Shown: positions 1 through 5,010 of the stretch, piece by piece
Layout: each line of letters begins with the position of its first letter
Position numbering within the stretch: position 1 is the stretch's first letter
Assembly (NCBI GenBank): GCA_945906975.1
Contig: CAMDRY010000262.1
Span: 1 to 5,010, forward strand
DNA: 5,010 nucleotides
Source of the DNA: Bordetella parapertussis
Lineage (GTDB): Bacteria; Pseudomonadota; Gammaproteobacteria; Burkholderiales; SG8-39
Reading direction: 5' to 3'
The notes under the pieces: generated by a model
The model's database searches: none
Seen by the model: only the letters and a program-made list of their open reading frames with translations
What the model was told of the DNA's origin: nothing
Program-made: the position numbers and the translations under genes

Positions 1-3
1 TTT

Positions 4-156
4 GCCGTTCCTCGAAACTTCGCCTCGCTCCGCGAGACGCGATTTCGCGGGAATGACGAGATACCGTAGGCTGGGTGCATCACGGTATGCGAAAAGATTG
101 CCGCGTCGGCTTCGCCTCCTCGCAATGACGGACTGGGCGATATGCGGGAAACCCGC
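4..156. repeat. Composite repeat, copy 1 (153 bp)
   Basis: This is the direct repeat partner of 242-394. Palindromes: CTCGC-TCC-GCGAG (24-36), CGCG-ATTT-CGCG (38-49), ATACCGT...ACGGTAT (61-88), ATTGC...GCAAT (97-126). The end (144-156) reads GCGGGAAACCCGC, a perfect 5-bp stem with an AAA loop that is absent from copy 2. Similarity fades in the first three bases of the window, so the copy may begin at base 4, but an outer arm like the one at 231-239 beyond the window cannot be excluded. Confidence 0.85.
97..130. repeat. GCAATGACG-type palindromic module in copy 1
   Basis: Identical to the module at 335-368: ATTGC (97-101), inner GGC-TTC-GCC (108-116), GCAAT (122-126), then GACG. Confidence 0.6.
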
Positions 157-230
157 CGGGGCGAGACCCGGCATGGTCGCCTTGGGAGGCTCTCACCCTC
201 TCAGGTCAAGCTAGAGCGAGAACCCCATGG
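157..230. other. Spacer between the repeat copies, no gene seen
   Basis: This unique stretch carries no credible reading frame. Its left edge, overlapping copy 1, has GCCGGG (155-160) and CCCGGC (167-172), a 6-bp inverted repeat with a GCGAGA loop. A short direct repeat TCTCA-CCC-TCTCA lies near 191-203. No promoter or ribosome site stands out. Confidence 0.5.
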
Positions 231-292
231 ATTCCCGCGTGGCCGTTCCTCGCAACTTCGCCTCGCTCCGCGAGACGCGTTTTCGCGGGAAT
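231..292. repeat. Inverted repeat ATTCCCGCG / CGCGGGAAT (dRS3-like arms)
   Basis: ATTCCCGCG (231-239) and CGCGGGAAT (284-292) are perfect 9-bp inverted arms with a 44-bp interior holding the first two palindromes of copy 2. The left flank CCATGG and the right flank GACG resemble ATTCCC...GGGAAT repeats known in Neisseria (dRS3) and common in betaproteobacteria, although the spacing here is larger. The left arm lies outside the block shared with copy 1. Confidence 0.6.
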
Positions 293-394
293 GACGAGAT
301 ACCGTAGGCTGGGTGCATCACGGTATGCGAAAAGATTGCCGCGTCGGCTTCGCCTCCTCGCAATGACGGACTGGGCGATAGGCTGGAAACCCGC
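242..394. repeat. Composite repeat, copy 2 (153 bp)
   Basis: It matches copy 1 at 4-156 at 149 of 153 positions with no gaps (differences at 253, 280, 381 and 384). Both copies have the same orientation, 238 bp apart. It contains small palindromes in order: CTCGC-TCC-GCGAG (262-274), CGCG-TTTT-CGCG (276-287), ATACCGT...ACGGTAT (299-326), ATTGC...GCAAT (335-364). Two modules end in the same AATGACG word (290-296 and 362-368). No coding potential is credible. It looks like a dispersed non-coding repeat of the REP/dRS3-like kind; the family name is not established here. Confidence 0.85.
335..368. repeat. GCAATGACG-type palindromic module in copy 2
   Basis: ATTGC (335-339) and GCAAT (360-364) enclose an inner GGC-TTC-GCC stem (346-354), and the module ends in GACG. 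Read on the minus strand it starts CGTCATTGCGAGGAGGCGAA, a word I recognise from interspersed repeats of many proteobacterial genomes. That recognition is from memory. Confidence 0.6.
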
Positions 395-414
395 ACCAGA
401 CGGGCGTTTCCAGC
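382..414 (-). terminator. Strong hairpin 11 bases after livF stop; possible operon terminator
   Basis: GCTGGAAAC (382-390) pairs perfectly with GTTTCCAGC (406-414), and inside this CCCG (390-393) can pair with CGGG (401-404), leaving a loop of about seven bases. In the livF transcript direction no T tract follows (CCTATCGCC), so it is not a textbook intrinsic terminator for livF; it may be a 3'-stabilising structure or act with Rho. On the plus strand it is followed by TTATTGT, so it could weakly end transcription coming from the left. The left arm lies within the end of repeat copy 2. Confidence 0.6.
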
Positions 415-425
415 TTATTGTCCGG

Positions 426-1145
426 CTACAAGCCGAGATAAGCCTGGCGCACCCGCGGGTCGTTGCCCAGTTCGTCGGTGCTGCCATGCATGGCGACCTT
501 GCCGGTCTCGATGACGTAGGCGCGGTCGGCGAGGTCGAAGGCGGTGAAGACGTCTTGTTCTACCACCAGGATGGCGAGGCCCTTCTTGTTGATGGCCGTC
601 AGCGATTCGCTCAACAACTCCACGGCGCGCGGGGCGAGCCCCAGCGACAGTTCGTCTATCATCAAGAGCTGCGGGCGCGACATGATGCCGCGGCCGATGG
701 CGCACATTTGCTGTTCGCCGCCGGAGAGCGTGGTGGCGTCCTGGCTTTCGCGTTCTTTGAGGCGCGGGAACATCGTGAACACCTCGTCGAGGTCGCGGGC
801 GATTTCGGCGCGGCCGACGTTGCGGCTGTAGGCGCCGATCAACAGGTTGTCGCGCACCGACATGCCGCGGAACAGGCGCCGCCCCTCGGGCACATGGGCG
901 ATACCCAATTCGAGCACGATATCCGGATCGGCGGCGGTGATGGCCTTGCCACCCAGTGTGACGCTGCCGGCCTTGGCCTTGACGAGGCCCGAGATCGTGC
1001 GCAAGAGCGTGGACTTGCCCGCGCCGTTGGAGCCGACGATGCAGGTGATTTCGCCGGGGCGCACCTCAAGGTCTATGCCCCAGAGCACCTGCACGTCGCC
1101 GTAGCCGGCGGTGAGGCCTTCGATTTTCAGCAAGGGGGCGGTCAT
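426..1145 (-). CDS. livF: Branched-chain amino acid type ABC transporter ATPase LivF
   Basis: This is the second cytoplasmic ATPase of the importer, with 239 residues, a normal LivF length. Motifs in order: Walker A GSNGAGKST (38-46), the LivF-specific VPEGRRLF (85-92) where Glu87 takes the Q-loop position, a canonical signature LSGGEQQM (140-147), Walker B LLMIDELSLGLAP (160-172) with catalytic Glu165, and LVVEQD (193-198), where Gln197 sits at the H-loop histidine position as is usual for LivF. The DEP proline is replaced by Leu166. The C-terminal RQAYLGL followed by TAG is the normal LivF ending, so the gene is complete. It is the last gene of the operon in view; the next bases downstream are a strong hairpin and a repeat. 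A long open frame on the opposite strand over this gene is an effect of GC-rich codon use. Confidence 0.95.
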   Translation of the reverse strand: MTAPLLKIEGLTAGYGDVQVLWGIDLEVRPGEITCIVGSNGAGKSTLLRTISGLVKAKAGSVTLGGKAITAADPDIVLELGIAHVPEGRRLFRGMSVRDNLLIGAYSRNVGRAEIARDLDEVFTMFPRLKERESQDATTLSGGEQQMCAIGRGIMSRPQLLMIDELSLGLAPRAVELLSESLTAINKKGLAILVVEQDVFTAFDLADRAYVIETGKVAMHGSTDELGNDPRVRQAYLGL

Positions 1146-1933
1146 GGTGCGGCTCCGGCCAGTTGCTTTTGTCTTGCGGCAAACTTGCTGCCAAGGTAGG
1201 CCTCGATGACCTTGGGATCGTTGACCACTTCCTGCGGGTCGCCCGAGCTGATCAGCTCGCCGTGGTGCAGCACCAGTATGCGCTGCGACAGCGACAGCAC
1301 GACCTTCATCAGGTGTTCGATGATGATGATGGTGATGCCGCGTGCGGCGATGGCGCGGATGAGCGCCAGCGCCTGGTCGATCTCGGAGGTGTTGAGTCCG
1401 GCGTTCACTTCGTCGAGCAACAGCACCTTGGGTTTCATGGCGAGGCTTTTGGCAAGTTCGAGGCGCTTGCGCGATGGCAGGGTGAGGGAAGCGGCCGGCC
1501 GCAGGGCATCTGCGCCGAGGCCGACAAATTCGAGGTGGGCCATGGCTTCGGCATCGGCCTGCGCGCGGTCGGCGGCGGCGCCGGCAAACAGCGCGCCGGC
1601 CGATACGTTCTCGAGCACGGTCATGGCCGGAAAGGGCTGCACGATCTGGAAGGTGCGGGCGATGCCGCGCCTTGCCGCCTGGAAGGGGCGCTGGCGGGAG
1701 ATGTCCTCGCCGCGGAACACCACGCTGCCGCCACTGGCCGGGAACACGCCGGTAATGAGATTGACGAGTGTGGTCTTGCCCGCACCGTTGGGGCCGATGA
1801 GGCCGACGATCTCGCCCTCGTTCAGCGTGAAGGACACGTCCTTGACCGCCTGTATGCCGCCAAAGGACTTGGATAGGCGGTCAACCTTGAGCAGGACTTC
1901 ACCCGGGCTACCCGCGCCAACGGCGCCACTCAT
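1142..1933 (-). CDS. livG: Branched-chain amino acid type ABC transporter ATPase LivG, with degenerate signature motif
   Basis: This is a cytoplasmic ATP-binding subunit of 263 residues that powers import with LivF. In order it shows Walker A GPNGAGKTT (47-55), the Q-loop RTFQ (Gln96), Walker B VLLLDEVNAGL with catalytic Glu175, and the switch His207 in IIIIEH. The C-terminal EAYLG is the LivG-type ending, here followed by a short extension rich in Ala, Lys and Gln. The ABC signature, usually LSxGQQRxLE, reads LTLPSRKRLE (150-159): the key glycine is replaced by Pro153 and the following Gln by Ser154. The flanking RLELAKSLA matches the family well, so this looks like a real variant and not a frameshift. 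The usual DEP proline is Val176. I recall similar LTLxxRKRLE forms in a LivG subgroup, but this needs alignment. Its TGA overlaps the livF ATG by four bases. Confidence 0.94.
   Translation of the reverse strand: MSGAVGAGSPGEVLLKVDRLSKSFGGIQAVKDVSFTLNEGEIVGLIGPNGAGKTTLVNLITGVFPASGGSVVFRGEDISRQRPFQAARRGIARTFQIVQPFPAMTVLENVSAGALFAGAAADRAQADAEAMAHLEFVGLGADALRPAASLTLPSRKRLELAKSLAMKPKVLLLDEVNAGLNTSEIDQALALIRAIAARGITIIIIEHLMKVVLSLSQRILVLHHGELISSGDPQEVVNDPKVIEAYLGSKFAARQKQLAGAAP
1153..1156 (-). promoter_or_regulatory. Ribosome binding site of livF
   Basis: GGAG sits 7 bases upstream of the livF ATG (1145-1143), inside the end of livG, and supports coupled translation across the ATGA overlap. Confidence 0.6.
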
Positions 1934-2862
1934 GCTGAACCCTTGCGCCAGCGCAGGCGTAGCAGGCCACCGGGCAGGAAAAAGATCAGCACTACGATGA
2001 CCAAACCGAGCACGCCCTGGTTGTAATCGAGGAATTTCGCCCAGATGGTCTCTTCCATCAGCACGAACAGCGCCGAACCGACCACCGGTCCGAACACTGT
2101 GCCCGGGCCGCCCAGCAGCACCATCACCGGCGCCTTGAGCGTGAGCAGTATCGAGAACGAGTCGGTGGGCGAGATATAGGCTACCCAGGACGAGTAGGCT
2201 GCGCCGACGGCGCCGCAGAACACCGCCGAGAGCACGAAGGCGTAGATCTTGTAGCGCGTGGTGTCTATGCCCACCATGTCTGCGGCATCCTCGTTTTGCT
2301 GGATGCAGCGCAGGCCGAAGCCAAGCTTGCCCTTGTCGACCAGCACGGTGGCGACAAAGGCGAGCAGCATGATGACGATCATCGTGTAGAGGAACACCCG
2401 TCCGATGAAGTCCGGGCCGCCGGCGAGGAACTTGACGTTGAGGCCCTCGCCGCCGCCGGTGAGGCTCGACCAAGAGGAGGCAAGCTGCGACAGCACCTCG
2501 ACGATGGCGATCGAACCGATGGCGAAGTAATGGCCCTTCATGCGCAGGATGATGAGCCCGATGATGGCCGAGAACAGTGCGACCACTGCGGCGCCGCCCA
2601 GCCAGGCGAGAGGCAGCAGCGCGCCCGAGACACCGGCGTTTTGCAGCAGCGCGCCCGAATACGAGCCGAGGCCGACAAAGGCCGCGGTGGCAAACGATGG
2701 GTAGCCGGTAAAGCCGCCGATGAAGTTCCACGACAGCGCGATGGCGCCGTACATGGCGAGGAAGGTGGCGATCTTGACGATGTAGTTGCTGGCCACCCAG
2801 GGCGTGGAAGCGAGGGCGAGCACCCAGAGGGCGAACAAAATGTAGGGCAGGCGCGCTTTCAT
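1930..2862 (-). CDS. livM: Branched-chain amino acid type ABC transporter, inner-membrane permease LivM
   Basis: This is the second channel subunit, partner of LivH (BPD_transp_2 family), with 310 residues. Hydrophobic segments lie near 5-22, 28-50, 55-75, 83-107, 112-130, 156-175, 203-230, 240-270 and 283-300. LivM marks are ALSWNFIGGFTGYPSFA (42-58, the usual N-L-x-x-G-x-x-G-x-x-S-x-G region), LTGGGEGL (134-141), the EAA-like coupling loop GLRCIQQNEDAADMVGID (183-200), GGPGTVFGPVVGS (251-263) and a terminal FLPGGLLRLRWRK that ends on the cytoplasmic side. The start at 2862 is supported by the AGAAGGG ribosome site and the ATGA overlap with livH. Its TGA overlaps the livG start in the same way. 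It lacks the extra N-terminal domain of Escherichia coli LivM, as do most homologues. Confidence 0.95.
   Translation of the reverse strand: MKARLPYILFALWVLALASTPWVASNYIVKIATFLAMYGAIALSWNFIGGFTGYPSFATAAFVGLGSYSGALLQNAGVSGALLPLAWLGGAAVVALFSAIIGLIILRMKGHYFAIGSIAIVEVLSQLASSWSSLTGGGEGLNVKFLAGGPDFIGRVFLYTMIVIMLLAFVATVLVDKGKLGFGLRCIQQNEDAADMVGIDTTRYKIYAFVLSAVFCGAVGAAYSSWVAYISPTDSFSILLTLKAPVMVLLGGPGTVFGPVVGSALFVLMEETIWAKFLDYNQGVLGLVIVVLIFFLPGGLLRLRWRKGSA
1940..1944 (-). promoter_or_regulatory. Ribosome binding site fixing the livG start
   Basis: AAGGG lies 6 bases before the livG ATG (1933-1931), within the livM 3' end. The livG frame stays open far upstream (to about 2731) through livM, so this site and the ATGA overlap decide the start; the upstream reading frame is not a fusion protein. 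Confidence 0.7.
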
Positions 2863-3719
2863 TCGTAACCCTTCTTGCCCATCAGGCCGGTCGGGCGCAC
2901 CACCAGCAGCACCAGCATGATGACAAAGCCGATGAGGATGGCGTTTTGCGGGCCCCACCAGTGGCCGGCAAAGCTCTCGATTACGCCGAGGGCCAGCCCG
3001 CCTACCAGCGCGCCGGGCACCGTGCCCAGGCCGCCGATGACGCAAATGACAAAGGCCTTGCCAAGGAATAATCCGGTGACGCTGGTGGTGATGGGGAATA
3101 CCACCGACACCAGCGCGCCGCAGGCGCCGGCCATGAAGGCGCCGAGGCCGAAGGTGATGGCGTAGACCTTGTTGACCTTGATGCCCATCAGCGCCGCGGC
3201 ATCGCGGTCCATGCGCACGGCGACAATGGCGCGGCCGGTGCGCGAGGTGCGCAGGGTCAGGTACAAGATACCGGTAAGGGCAAGGGCGAGCACCATGGCG
3301 GCGACCCGGTCGAGGGACATGATCACGCCGCCGATATCAATGCGCCCCAGGTCAAGCACCACGCGCCGCGGCGTGGCGGTGAAGGCGATGTTCATTGCGT
3401 TGTACAGGATCATGTCCAGGCCGAAGGTGAGCGTCAGTGTGGTGAGTACCGGGCGCATGATGACGCGGTTGATGATGCCGTACTGGATCATGTAGCCGAG
3501 CAGGAACAGCAGCATGGCGATAGGCAGCATCATCACGAAGGGATTGATTCCCAGGTGCAGCCAGGCGAAAAACGCGATGTAGCCGCCGAGGATGATGAAG
3601 GCGCCGTGCATCATGTTGATGACGTTGAGCACGCCCCAGACGAGCGAAAAACCGACCGCGATGCACGCGTACAACGCGCCCAACATCAGGCCGTTGGCGA
3701 GGACTTGACCGTATACCAT
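2859..3719 (-). CDS. livH: Branched-chain amino acid type ABC transporter, inner-membrane permease LivH
   Basis: This is one of the two channel-forming subunits (BPD_transp_2 family) in the inner membrane. It has 286 residues, close to the usual LivH length of about 290-300. Strongly hydrophobic segments lie at roughly 5-30, 60-80, 93-113, 138-157, 187-210, 222-250 and 258-275. Family signatures are the N-terminal VINMMHGAFIILGGY (33-47), the cytoplasmic EAA-like coupling loop RTGRAIVAVRMDRDAAALMG (160-179) that docks on an ATPase, IGGLGTVPGALVGG (228-241), and the C-terminal VRPTGLMGKKG (274-284). The ATG at 3719-3717 is the only reasonable start: an in-frame TAG lies a few tens of bases upstream with no other start codon between. 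Its upstream bases (CAGAAAAATCC) hold no good Shine-Dalgarno, unlike the downstream genes. Its TGA overlaps the livM start. Confidence 0.95.
   Translation of the reverse strand: MVYGQVLANGLMLGALYACIAVGFSLVWGVLNVINMMHGAFIILGGYIAFFAWLHLGINPFVMMLPIAMLLFLLGYMIQYGIINRVIMRPVLTTLTLTFGLDMILYNAMNIAFTATPRRVVLDLGRIDIGGVIMSLDRVAAMVLALALTGILYLTLRTSRTGRAIVAVRMDRDAAALMGIKVNKVYAITFGLGAFMAGACGALVSVVFPITTSVTGLFLGKAFVICVIGGLGTVPGALVGGLALGVIESFAGHWWGPQNAILIGFVIMLVLLVVRPTGLMGKKGYE
2869..2875 (-). promoter_or_regulatory. Ribosome binding site fixing the livM start
   Basis: AGAAGGG, inside the last codons of livH, sits 6 bases upstream of the ATG at 2862-2860. The livM frame is open further upstream to an ATG at 3045, but that stretch is livH read in another frame; this site and the ATGA overlap select the shorter protein. 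Confidence 0.75.
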
Positions 3720-3788
3720 GGATTTTTCTGCGTAGGGATCGAGCGTGAATAAACTCTACTGCGGCGAAAAGGCTGCCGTGTAAAACAT

Positions 3789-3815
3789 CATGGGCGGCGC
3801 GCTGCACCGCCCATG
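3789..3815 (-). terminator. Intra-operon hairpin between binding-protein gene and livH (attenuator or mRNA stabiliser)
   Basis: CATGGGCGG (3789-3797) and CCGCCCATG (3807-3815) form a perfect 9-bp stem with a 9-base loop, 14 bases after the binding-protein stop. In the direction of transcription the stem is followed, after a few bases, by TTTT (within ATGTTTTA). The T run is short, so I infer a leaky terminator or a 3'-end barrier to exonucleases rather than a full stop. Either would keep binding-protein mRNA more abundant than the permease/ATPase part. The rest of the 110-bp gap (3720-3829) shows no convincing promoter. Confidence 0.6.
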
Positions 3816-3829
3816 TCTGGCAAAGGAAA

Positions 3830-5010
3830 TTACTTGACCGCCTGCAGCGCGCTCTGCTTAACGCTGTCCGGGTAGACCATCACAACCTTGCCGCCCTGCA
3901 CCTGGATGATGGGCAGCACGCGCGTGCCGTTCATGCCGTTGGGGCCGAACTTGATCGGGCCGTAGAAGGTCATGATATCGAGCGATGCGAGCGCATCGCG
4001 CACCTTGGCCTTGTCGATGGTGCCGGCCTTTTCGATGGCTTTTTGCAGCGCTACCAGGCAGGCGGCCGATGAGGCGTGCACGTAGTCAGGGTCGGCCTTT
4101 TCGCGCGCGACGAACTCGTCGTAGAAGGCCTTGGTCGAGCCCCACGGATCGTCACCCTTGAATTGCGCGCCGTGGTACCACCAGGTCGCGCTGGTGATGC
4201 CCTCGGCGAGCGGGCCGACGGCGTCGATGTATTCCCTGTAGACCGGGCCGGTGATCATGGTGACGACCGGCGCCTTGAGGTTGAGGTCGGCCATTTGTTT
4301 GCGCGCGAGCACCAAATCCTTGCTGTAACCGGTGATGTAAATCCAGTCCGGGTTGAGCGACTTGATCTTGGCGATGGGCGTGGCGAGGTCAAGCGCGCCG
4401 ACAGGGTAGAACTCCATCGACACCACCTGCAGGCCGGCTTTTTTGGCCGAGTCGTCCATGATGGTGGCCATGGACTTGGGGAACACGTCCTCGCGGCCCA
4501 GGATGGCGACTTTTTTCACCTTGGGGAACTGCTTGGTCACTGCGGCGAGCAGGTTGTCGATGCTGCCGCCGTTGGGCGCCAGCGTGCCAAACAGGTATTT
4601 GTAGCCCTGGTTGAAAATCGACTCCGAGGAGGCGCTGGTGGCGAGAACCGGCACGCCGTAGCGCTCGGCCACGCCGGCCACGACCTTGGTGTGGCCCGAA
4701 CCGAAGGGGGCGAGGAGGAAATCAACTTTGTCATCGACGATCAGCTTTTCCGCGAGCTGCTGTACGCGCTGCTCGTTGGTCTGGTAGTCGTACTGGATGA
4801 TTTCGACGCGCATTTTCTTGCCGCCGACGCTGATGCCGCCCTGCGCGTTGACGCGCTTCAACCACATGTCATAGGCGATCTGCTGTTTCTTGCCCTCATC
4901 GGCGAGACCGCCGGTGAGCGCCAGCGGCGCGCCGATCTTGATCGTCTGGGCCTGTGCCGCGCCGGCGACAAGGCCGACGGAGACCAGCAGCGCCGAGGCG
5001 AACTGTGCAA
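3830..5010 (-). CDS. ABC transporter periplasmic substrate-binding protein, HAAT/Liv family (5' end cut by window)
   Basis: This is the extracytoplasmic ligand-binding subunit (Peripla_BP_6 / type I periplasmic binding fold) of the importer encoded downstream. The frame stays open to the window edge; 392 residues are visible and only the first few should be missing. A hydrophobic leader ends in an AQA|QT signal peptidase I site, and the mature protein opens with TIKIGAPLALTGG, the usual first strand and ligand loop of the family. Other family marks, numbered from the first visible residue, are FLLAPFGSG (about 97-105), the Ser/Thr-rich loop LATSASSES (about 122-130) that in LIV-type proteins helps bind the ligand carboxylate, and the C-terminal FYGPIKFGPNGMN (about 348-360). 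An internal Met at 4867-4865 is not the start, because the family N-terminus lies upstream in the same frame. It ends with TAA. I cannot assign the ligand: amino acid, amide or aromatic acid are all possible. Confidence 0.93.
   Translation of the reverse strand, partial: AQFASALLVSVGLVAGAAQAQTIKIGAPLALTGGLADEGKKQQIAYDMWLKRVNAQGGISVGGKKMRVEIIQYDYQTNEQRVQQLAEKLIVDDKVDFLLAPFGSGHTKVVAGVAERYGVPVLATSASSESIFNQGYKYLFGTLAPNGGSIDNLLAAVTKQFPKVKKVAILGREDVFPKSMATIMDDSAKKAGLQVVSMEFYPVGALDLATPIAKIKSLNPDWIYITGYSKDLVLARKQMADLNLKAPVVTMITGPVYREYIDAVGPLAEGITSATWWYHGAQFKGDDPWGSTKAFYDEFVAREKADPDYVHASSAACLVALQKAIEKAGTIDKAKVRDALASLDIMTFYGPIKFGPNGMNGTRVLPIIQVQGGKVVMVYPDSVKQSALQAVK
4949..5008 (-). other. Signal peptide (visible part) of the substrate-binding protein
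   Basis: The first twenty visible codons read AQFASALLVSVGLVAGAAQA, a hydrophobic stretch followed by an Ala-X-Ala site; the mature protein would begin with QTIKIG. The Met start and the positive n-region lie beyond the window edge. No lipobox cysteine is present, so I infer a soluble periplasmic protein rather than a lipoprotein, as expected for a Gram-negative host. Confidence 0.85.

Noticed and set aside
2..214. Small plus-strand frame over repeat copy 1, sharing its N-terminal part with a frame in copy 2
   Set aside because: The shared peptide (beginning MTRYRRLGAS) only reflects the DNA repeat. No ribosome site is seen and the composition is unlike a real protein.
1..425. CRISPR array, tRNA or small RNA gene in the repeat region
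   Set aside because: There are only two copies, far longer than CRISPR repeats, and no tRNA cloverleaf. A small RNA cannot be ruled out but no promoter supports one.
291..1199. 302-codon open frame on the plus strand over livF
   Set aside because: It lies antisense to a fully conserved livF, starts inside a repeat and shows no family features. Long antisense frames are common in GC-rich DNA.
1319..1337. GAT-rich triplet run, possible slippage tract
   Set aside because: It is short, imperfect and in frame, encoding the run of Ile in the beta strand before the LivG switch histidine.
1471..1490. Frameshift or sequencing error as the cause of the odd LivG signature
   Set aside because: The codons read smoothly into well-conserved RKRLELAKSLA, and both sides stay in the same frame, so substitution is the simpler reading.
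1142..2731. Apparent 529-residue protein fusing an Arg-rich N-terminal part to LivG
   Set aside because: The first half is livM read out of frame. A good ribosome site and ATGA overlap place the LivG start at 1933.
1930..3045. Longer 371-residue LivM beginning at 3045
   Set aside because: The added N-terminus is livH in another frame and is not LivM-like; the start at 2862 has a ribosome site and the family-typical N-terminus.
3735..3790. Possible promoter for livH (TTTACA then TAGAGT on the minus strand)
   Set aside because: The -10 match is poor and the spacing of about 20 bases is too long.

Overview
This window is one end of a branched-chain amino acid type ABC importer operon (HAAT/Liv family, TC 3.A.1.4). 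It lies entirely on the minus strand, so transcription runs from high to low coordinates. Beyond the operon is a short non-coding region made of dispersed-type repeats. The DNA is GC-rich, and the codon use, gene order and repeat types fit a proteobacterium. The repeats contain ATTCCCGCG/CGCGGGAAT arms and a hairpin family ending in GCAATGACG, which makes a betaproteobacterium (perhaps Rhodocyclales-like) my best guess. That placement is inference, not shown by a marker gene.

Layout in transcription order: a periplasmic substrate-binding protein (5010 to 3830, N-terminus cut by the window edge, signal peptide mostly visible); a 110-bp gap holding a perfect 9-bp-stem hairpin; then the permeases livH (3719 to 2859) and livM (2862 to 1930) and the ATPases livG (1933 to 1142) and livF (1145 to 426). 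The last four genes are joined by three identical 4-base ATGA stop/start overlaps, which suggests translational coupling and balanced production of the membrane complex. The gap and hairpin after the binding protein fit the usual excess of binding protein over membrane parts.

The binding protein captures a ligand in the periplasm, the LivH/LivM heterodimer forms the inner-membrane channel, and LivG/LivF power uptake with ATP. The sequence places the system in the amino acid/amide importer family but does not fix the substrate. Such paralogues also import aromatic acids, urea or other small carboxylates. No catabolic or regulatory gene is in view to help.

Positions 1-425 hold no credible gene. 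They contain two near-identical 153-bp copies of a composite repeat (4-156 and 242-394, four mismatches, 238-bp period), each built of several small palindromes. A strong hairpin directly after livF (382-414) uses the end of the second copy as one of its arms.

No clearly new system is present. The observations most worth following are the complementary asymmetry of the two ATPases (LivG has a degenerate ABC signature, LivF has Gln in place of the H-loop His), and the repeat pair with its repeat-derived hairpin at the operon end.
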